Assembly: GCF_000016285.1 (NCBI RefSeq)
Contig: NC_011988.1
Location: 310,001 to 374,000 of the forward strand
Length of the DNA: 64,000 bases
Reading direction: 5' to 3'
Source of the DNA: Allorhizobium ampelinum S4
Lineage (GTDB): Bacteria > Pseudomonadota > Alphaproteobacteria > Rhizobiales > Rhizobiaceae
The position numbers and the translations under genes were made by a program. Of this stretch, positions 59,048 to 64,000 are shown one piece after another. Within the stretch, counting starts at the first letter, position 1. Every line of letters starts with the position of its first letter. The notes beneath the pieces were generated by a model that saw nothing but the letters and a program-made list of their open reading frames with translations, made no database searches and was not told where the DNA came from.

Positions 59048-60562
59048 TCAGGCTGCCGCGTAAAGATCGGCATATTGCTGGCGCAGAACATTCTTCTGGA
59101 CCTTGCCCATCGTATTGCGCGGCAGGTCTTCCAGGAAAATAATGCGCTTGGGCTGCTTGTAGCGGGCAAGCCGATCCTGAAGCGCATTGAGAATTGCCTT
59201 CTCATCGAGCGAGAAGCCCGGCTTGCAGATGACAATGGCGGTTACGCCCTCGCCAAAATCCGGGTGGGGTACGCCGATAACAGCACTTTCGACGACGCCT
59301 TCAAGCTGGTCGATCTCGCTTTCGACCTCCTTGGGGTAGATATTGTATCCGCCTGAGATCACCAGGTCCTTGCCACGTCCAACAATATGGACATAGCCGT
59401 TCTCATCAATCTTGCCGAGATCGCCGCTGATGAAGAAACCGTCGGCGGTAAATTCAGCAGCGGTCTTTTCAGGCATCCGCCAATAGCCCTTGAAGACATT
59501 GGGCCCCTTGATTTCAATCGACCCTGTTTCACCCGCTGGCAAAATTGTGCCATTTGCGGGATCGGTGATGCGAACAGTCACGCCCGGCAGCGGCAGGCCG
59601 ACGGTTCCTGGAACCCGGTCTCCGTCATAGGGGTTGGATGTATTCATGTTGGTTTCGGTCATGCCATAGCGCTCAAGGATCGCTTTGCCTGTGCGCTTGC
59701 CGAATTCGACATGGGTCTCGGCCAGCAGTGGCGCAGAACCGGAGATGAAAAGGCGTATATTGGCCGTAATCTCCCGGTCCAGCTTCTGGCTTTGCAGGAG
59801 GCGCACGTAAAAGGTTGGAACGCCCATGAGAAGCGTGGCATTCGGCATCAATGACAGCACTTCGTCAGGATCGAATTTTGGCAACAGGATCATTGACGCG
59901 CCAGACAGCAGGGTCACATTGGTGGCGACGAACAGCCCGTGCGTATGGAAAATCGGCAGGGCATGGATCAGCCGGTCATCGCTTGTGACGCGCCAGAAAT
60001 CGCGCAGGGTCAAGGCATTCGACAGGAGATTGTCATGGGTCAGCATCGCGCCCTTGGAGCGACCGGTTGTTCCCGACGTATAAAGGATGGCGGCGAGATC
60101 GTCGGAAGCGCGGGCGACATTGGCGAAATCGGTCGGTTCGGTGCGGGCAAGATCGATCAGCGAGCCTGAGCCGTCCGCGTTCAACGTTTCAACGCGCGCA
60201 CCATAGGGCTCGGCAACCTTGCGCAGCGGCTCCAGCGCGGAGGAGGAGACAACCACCAGCTTCGGCTCGGCATCACCAATGAAATAATCCAGTTCGGCAA
60301 GCGTATAGGCCGTGTTCAGCGGCAGGTAGACCGCGCCGGCGCGAAGGCAGGCCAGGTAGAGGATCAGCGCTTCCGGGCTTTTCTCGATCTGCACTGCAAT
60401 CCGGTCGCCGGGCTGAATGCCGAGCTTGGCAATAGCGCCAGCAATCTGTCCGGAAAGCGCAATCGCATCGTCATACGTCCAGATCCTTCCGCCATTGGTC
60501 AGAATGAATGGTGAATCAGGCCTTGCTGCGGCCTTGATAGCATCAAAAAGATGGTTGCTCAT
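59048..60562 (-). CDS. matB: Malonyl-CoA synthetase
   Basis: This 504-residue acyl-adenylating enzyme has the phosphate-binding loop LYTSGTTGRSKGAMLTH near residue 160, the A4-A5 region LERYGMTETNMNTSNPYDGDR, then SGDLGKIDENGYVHIVGRGKDLVISGG, and the catalytic Lys of the C-terminal domain in NTMGKVQKNVLR. The RYGMTETNM motif with SNPYDGDRVPGTVG matches malonate-specific synthetases. It makes malonyl-CoA from malonate, CoA and ATP for the decarboxylase. ATG 60562 follows GGAGGAG. It lies between matA and matC. Confidence 0.95.
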   Translation of the reverse strand: MSNHLFDAIKAAARPDSPFILTNGGRIWTYDDAIALSGQIAGAIAKLGIQPGDRIAVQIEKSPEALILYLACLRAGAVYLPLNTAYTLAELDYFIGDAEPKLVVVSSSALEPLRKVAEPYGARVETLNADGSGSLIDLARTEPTDFANVARASDDLAAILYTSGTTGRSKGAMLTHDNLLSNALTLRDFWRVTSDDRLIHALPIFHTHGLFVATNVTLLSGASMILLPKFDPDEVLSLMPNATLLMGVPTFYVRLLQSQKLDREITANIRLFISGSAPLLAETHVEFGKRTGKAILERYGMTETNMNTSNPYDGDRVPGTVGLPLPGVTVRITDPANGTILPAGETGSIEIKGPNVFKGYWRMPEKTAAEFTADGFFISGDLGKIDENGYVHIVGRGKDLVISGGYNIYPKEVESEIDQLEGVVESAVIGVPHPDFGEGVTAIVICKPGFSLDEKAILNALQDRLARYKQPKRIIFLEDLPRNTMGKVQKNVLRQQYADLYAAA

Positions 60563-60658
60563 ATGACTCTACTCCTCCGATCATGGTGATCGCCGTCGGT
60601 GCCGTGGACCGTAAATCCGTCCTGGCTCCAAGCAGCATGCAGGTCTCTGGCAGGCTCA

Positions 60659-62056
60659 TTACGAACCGGACAGGCTCTCTGCTTTTTTAATGTCCTTAGG
60701 TTTTTCGGGAAGGATGGGCTCAATCTTTCCCTGCAAAGCTTTGACGGCTGGCGACGCTGCCACTTCTCCGCGCTGTGCGAGGGCCTCGTGATTGGTCTCG
60801 ATATCCTCCAGCTTGTAGAGGTAGTTGACCATCAGCCCATGCGCCTGGCGCATTGCCTTTACCGAACGATCGCCCAGAAAGTTAAGCCGCTCCAGTCTGG
60901 CGCCATTGCCAAGGTGGAAACGGGCAACGGGATCCACCGGACGATTGTCCGGCGTTCTCTCCGTGATAAAATATCGCGCCGCGAGCGGCAGCAAGATCCG
61001 CTCTACTGCGTCCGCTCTGGCCTTATCCTCAGGCCATGTCGGATCATCCAGCAAGACCAGCGTATTGCGATCTTCTGGTGACAGTGGGAAACCAGATTTC
61101 GGGTCCCTGATCTTCGAAATCCAGCGGGCGAAACCCGGAACTGGCGAGAGCGTGACGAATTCCTTGAGGCCGGGAAGATCCCGCCGCAGGTCTTCTACCA
61201 CCTGCTTGATGAGAAAATTTCCGAAGGAAATGCCGCGAAGCCCGTCCTGGCAGTTGGAAATCGAATAGAAGACCGCAGTCGTTGCGGTATCGGCGCCGAT
61301 ATGATCCCGGCTTTCGTCCAGCACATCGGCGATGGCGCTCGGTATCGAACGGGTCAGCGCGACTTCCACGAAAACGAGCGGGTCATCCCGCAGGCGCGGA
61401 TGGAAAAAGGCAAAGCAGCGCCGATCTGCCGGTGCGAGCCGCCGGCGCAATTCTTCCCACCCGGCAATCTCGTGTACGGCCTCATATTTGATGATCTTTT
61501 CCAGGATATGCGCCGGTGTCGTCCAGTCGATGGGTTGCAGCGTCAGAAAGCCACGGTTGAACCAGGAACTGAAAAGATGGGCGAAATCGGTATCGACAGC
61601 GCCAAGATCGGCGCGATCCTCCTTGGTCTCCAGCAGGCGTTCGCGCATGCGGACAAGCTTTTGCGTGCCGTTGGGCGCAAGGTTGAGGCGGCGCAAAAGT
61701 TCCTGCCGGCGCGGTTCGGCTGCATTGTGCAGCGCGATGACGGCCATGGGGCTTTTGTCGGTCCGATAGGCGTCTATCGCCTTGTCGAGCGCTGCGGCTT
61801 CCGCGCCGAAACGGTCAGACAGCATGTGCAGAAACTGGACGGCCTCTGCGGCATTGAAACGGCTCCAGCGATCCAGGATTTCCGCCGCGATTGCCATGCC
61901 CGAGGCTTCGCCGCGACTTGAAAGCAGCATTTCGCACAGGGTTTCGATGTCGGTATCGACGACCCTGTCGCGCGCCTTCGATCCCGAAAACAGCAGCGCG
62001 CGACCGCGTTCGGTGACGCCCGAAAGCAGGTCACTGAGAAAAGAGGTTCCGGCCAT
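60659..62056 (-). CDS. matA: Malonyl-CoA decarboxylase
   Basis: This 465-residue protein is of the malonyl-CoA decarboxylase family. It has an N-terminal helical tetramerisation domain to about residue 170, then a GNAT-like catalytic domain. Motifs are MAIAAEILDRWSRFNAAEAVQFL, INWTTPAHILEKIIKYEAVHEI-type sequence, CFAFFHPRLRDDPLVFVEVALT, AVFYSISNCQDGLRGISFGNFLIKQVVEDL, and LARYFITERTPDNRPVDPVARFHLGNGARLERLN, with the conserved His-Gly-x-x-Asn-type region near the end. It converts malonyl-CoA to acetyl-CoA and CO2. ATG 62056 follows GGAGGAATT. It is the first gene after the MatR operator. Confidence 0.94.
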   Translation of the reverse strand: MAGTSFLSDLLSGVTERGRALLFSGSKARDRVVDTDIETLCEMLLSSRGEASGMAIAAEILDRWSRFNAAEAVQFLHMLSDRFGAEAAALDKAIDAYRTDKSPMAVIALHNAAEPRRQELLRRLNLAPNGTQKLVRMRERLLETKEDRADLGAVDTDFAHLFSSWFNRGFLTLQPIDWTTPAHILEKIIKYEAVHEIAGWEELRRRLAPADRRCFAFFHPRLRDDPLVFVEVALTRSIPSAIADVLDESRDHIGADTATTAVFYSISNCQDGLRGISFGNFLIKQVVEDLRRDLPGLKEFVTLSPVPGFARWISKIRDPKSGFPLSPEDRNTLVLLDDPTWPEDKARADAVERILLPLAARYFITERTPDNRPVDPVARFHLGNGARLERLNFLGDRSVKAMRQAHGLMVNYLYKLEDIETNHEALAQRGEVAASPAVKALQGKIEPILPEKPKDIKKAESLSGS

Positions 62057-62141
62057 CCAAAATTCCTCCGATCATCAGGACGGCGCCCCCCGCGCTGCCC
62101 CTTTTATTATCATTGTCTATTCAATATCCACCGCAATATGG

Positions 62142-62192
62142 TATGTAAGCTGGCCCACAATGTGCACGGTGTCAACAGTCTTGTATACAAGA
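62142..62192 (-). promoter_or_regulatory. matA promoter and MatR operator
   Basis: A perfect 14-base palindrome TCTTGTATACAAGA occupies 62179-62192. The MatR site described for Rhizobium leguminosarum bv. trifolii is, from memory, TCTTGTA/TACACGA centred near -46.5. A -10-like TACATA (minus strand, 62142-62147) would put the matA transcription start about 46 bases from the palindrome centre, matching that geometry. The same site lies 32 bases before the matR start, which allows autoregulation. Confidence 0.75.
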
Positions 62193-62223
62193 ATGGAAAA
62201 ATTGCATTATGGAGGCCAGATGC

Positions 62224-62874
62224 ATGTCTGAAAACGCGGGGCGTTGGCTGCGGGACGAAATTGAAAATGCGATTTTGTCTCATGAATTTGCGCCCGGTCT
62301 CCGCTTGGATGAGACCTTGCTGGCCAATCGGTTCGGTGTGTCACGCACACCCGTGCGCGAAGCGCTGATGCAGCTGAACGCCATTGGCCTTATCGAGATC
62401 CGTCCGCGCCGTGGGGCCGTCGTTATCGATCCGGGACCGCACCGTATCTATCAAATGTTCGAGGTCATGGCCGAGCTGGAAGGTCTGGCCGGTTCGCTTG
62501 CTGCCCGCCGGCTGGATGAGCAATCCAAAGAGGCCATTCTTGAGGCCCATAAGCGGTGTGAAATCTCCGCGGGCGCTGGCGACAGCGATAGCTATTATTA
62601 TGACAACGAAGCCTTTCACAAGGCGATCTATGCGGCAAGCCGGAGCGAATTTCTGGAGGAGCAGTGCAACCAGCTGCATCGCCGCCTGCGACCCTATAGG
62701 CGGCTGCAATTGCGGGTGCGCAACCGCTTGTCGACGTCATTTTCCGAACATGGGGCGATTGTCGAGGCGCTTTTTCGAGGCGATGTCGAGGAGACAAGAC
62801 GGTTGCTCGGAATGCATGTGGCCGTTCAGGGTGAAAGGTTCAGCGACCTCGTTGCCAACATGGCTGCCCGGTGA
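62224..62874 (+). CDS. matR: GntR-family regulator of the malonate operon
   Basis: ATG 62224 is preferred because GGAGG lies eight bases before it; the earlier ATG 62209 has none. The product of 216 residues has a winged helix (APGLRLDETLLANRFGVSRTPVREALMQLNAIGLIEIRPRRGAVVID) and an FCD domain with NEAFHKAIYAAS and SFSEHGAIVEALFRGDVEETRRLLGMHVAVQ, including the metal-binding His residues. It is divergent from matABC and close to the TCTTGTATACAAGA palindrome, the recognised arrangement of MatR, which activates malonate genes with malonate or methylmalonate as effector. Confidence 0.93.
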   Translation: MSENAGRWLRDEIENAILSHEFAPGLRLDETLLANRFGVSRTPVREALMQLNAIGLIEIRPRRGAVVIDPGPHRIYQMFEVMAELEGLAGSLAARRLDEQSKEAILEAHKRCEISAGAGDSDSYYYDNEAFHKAIYAASRSEFLEEQCNQLHRRLRPYRRLQLRVRNRLSTSFSEHGAIVEALFRGDVEETRRLLGMHVAVQGERFSDLVANMAAR

Positions 62875-62951
62875 TTAGAGTATTATAATTGCAATTTGCA
62901 TGCGGCCAGCGGCGATTATTGGATAGACTGTTAGGCAGACTGTAAGCGCTG

Positions 62952-64000
62952 ATGTCGAAGCATAATGCGAAATCCATGACCGCACCACTCGATGCGCCTA
63001 TTGGGCGAAGCGATCTGATCGCGCGCATTGTCCATGACATTAGCCCTGTCATCGTCGTGACTGCGCCCGCAGGCTTCGGTAAGTCCTGGTTTCTTCAGGC
63101 ATTGATCGCGGCGCTTGGAGCTGATGCCGCCCTATGGACGGTCTATGATCGCCCTCCCATCTCTCCTGACCTTTCGCGGCTTGAGCAAGGACACCGCTAT
63201 GCCATTGCCCTGCGCCCCGGCGAGAGCTTGCCCGGGCTGGACCGGCTGCGCCTCTATGGTCAGGTGCTGGATCTTGATGGTGAGGATCTTCTGCTGCCGC
63301 AGGGCGGATTGAGCAGACGTGACTGGGACAGATGTGCCGGCTGGCCGGTCCTGTTGTCGCCGGGGATAGAGTGTCAGGATGCGCTTGCTGGACAGAGCCG
63401 GCTTTCGACGTTTCTGGCCGAAGACTGTCTGGCTGGTCTGGATGATGCTGATATGTCGGCGCTTCTGGTCTGTGGAGAGAATTGGCCGTCCTGGCTTGCC
63501 ATGCGTCTGCCGCCGCTTGCCCATCCCGCCACCGCAGCCTGCCAAAGGATCAAGAGCGCTTTGCCCGGCGCGCTGGAGCAAGAAATGCTCCGACGTCTTG
63601 CCGATCCGTTTCAGGCTGCTGATCCGTCTGGCGTTCTGGCGCAGGCTTTACGCTGCAACCCGCGAAATCTGGAGGCGGTGATCCTGCGGCTGCTGGCATG
63701 CAATCAGGGCAAGGACGCACTGTCCCTGTTTTGCAAGGCAGGGGGCTGGTTTCTCTATTATCGGCTGGGCCATGAGGCCTTCTTGCGTGTGGTGACAGGT
63801 CTTGAGGCGGGCTGTGATGACCTGCCGGAAGAACTGGCCATCAGTCGCGCTTTTCTGATGATCAAAGCCGGTGATGTGGCATGGGCAATGCAATTTCTGG
63901 TCCAGCGCTTCGGGGTGGAAATGCGCAATGTCCTGGCCGTTTTCTCGGGCGATAGCGCGCTTTCCCTGCGTGTCAGGCTGTTTCGTATCACGGTCCTGAT
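62952..64000 (+). CDS. MalT/LuxR-type large ATP-binding regulator (partial, runs off the window)
   Basis: A frame opens at ATG 62952 and continues uninterrupted to base 64000, giving the first 349 codons. Residues 12-25 (APLDAPIGRSDLIA) are followed by a Walker A VVTAPAGFGKSWFLQAL near residue 40, as in MalT-type STAND regulators, which normally carry tetratricopeptide-like repeats and a C-terminal LuxR helix-turn-helix. The NB domain continues with LLVCGENWPSWLAMRLPPL and a helical part with RNLEAVILRLLACNQG. The C-terminal DNA-binding domain lies beyond the window, so the LuxR part is predicted from family knowledge. It lies 77 bases after matR in the same direction. Confidence 0.8.
   Translation, partial: MSKHNAKSMTAPLDAPIGRSDLIARIVHDISPVIVVTAPAGFGKSWFLQALIAALGADAALWTVYDRPPISPDLSRLEQGHRYAIALRPGESLPGLDRLRLYGQVLDLDGEDLLLPQGGLSRRDWDRCAGWPVLLSPGIECQDALAGQSRLSTFLAEDCLAGLDDADMSALLVCGENWPSWLAMRLPPLAHPATAACQRIKSALPGALEQEMLRRLADPFQAADPSGVLAQALRCNPRNLEAVILRLLACNQGKDALSLFCKAGGWFLYYRLGHEAFLRVVTGLEAGCDDLPEELAISRAFLMIKAGDVAWAMQFLVQRFGVEMRNVLAVFSGDSALSLRVRLFRITVL

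Overview
The window is a GC-rich, densely packed bacterial chromosome or large-replicon segment that looks like a plant-associated member of the Rhizobiaceae (Rhizobium / Agrobacterium / Allorhizobium type). The basis is gene content: many ABC importers, a matABC-matR malonate cluster with its known operator, sugar transport loci with SorC and ROK proteins, and a rhizobial-type intergenic repeat with a short inverted stem. No rRNA, tRNA, CRISPR array, phage gene or insertion sequence was recognised. Both edges cut genes: an SDR 3' end at 1-140 and a MalT/LuxR-type regulator from 62952 onward.

Layout. 1-9.8 kb: an aromatic-type catabolic island. A MarR regulator is divergent from a flavin reductase. 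Then follow an acyl-CoA-dehydrogenase-fold flavin monooxygenase, an MFS importer, an OprB-type porin, a SnoaL-like protein, a GST, a two-domain extradiol dioxygenase, an acetoacetate-decarboxylase-fold enzyme and an FAH-family hydrolase. Together these read as uptake, ring hydroxylation, ring cleavage and processing of the cleavage product; the substrate is unknown. 10-15.6 kb: a periplasmic PQQ sugar dehydrogenase, a GH130 protein with a large GT4/toroid protein, and small unknown proteins. 15.7-19.7 kb: large-subunit catalase and a PiT phosphate transporter. 20-25.2 kb: a Ugp-like ABC importer followed by a frameshifted GpdQ-like phosphodiesterase. 25.3-26.8 kb: an aldehyde dehydrogenase. 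27-34.4 kb: a sugar locus made of a ROK/P-loop fusion kinase, a LacD-type aldolase, a SorC regulator, a ribose-type ABC importer and a DCXR-like reductase.

34.4-53.1 kb is a large peptide-utilisation region. It holds an M20 dipeptidase, a cystathionine-lyase-type PLP enzyme, two GntR regulators, two complete oligopeptide ABC importers, an M24 peptidase, a gamma-glutamyltransferase without an evident signal peptide and a GsiA-like double ATPase. The set fits import and stepwise breakdown of gamma-glutamyl (glutathione-like) peptides or their S-conjugates. The binding protein of the first importer has its family motifs in circularly permuted order, which is the most striking protein-level observation here.

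53.2-57.5 kb is the yjfI-yjfJ / yjfK-yjfL-yjfM-yjfC set: a PspA-family protein, three envelope-type DUF proteins and a glutathionylspermidine-synthase-like ATP-grasp enzyme, a conserved grouping of poorly understood function. 57.6-62.9 kb is matC-matB-matA with divergent matR (malonate uptake, activation and decarboxylation), with a perfect 14-bp MatR-type palindrome between matA and matR.

The most unexplained DNA structure is a pair of matched dyads (ATATCTCA-N15-TGAGATAT) bracketing the decarboxylase/FAH genes. Others are a near-identical short direct repeat bracketing the aromatic island, a three-copy 17-bp tandem repeat upstream of the SorC gene, and nested palindromes at the start of the second GntR gene.
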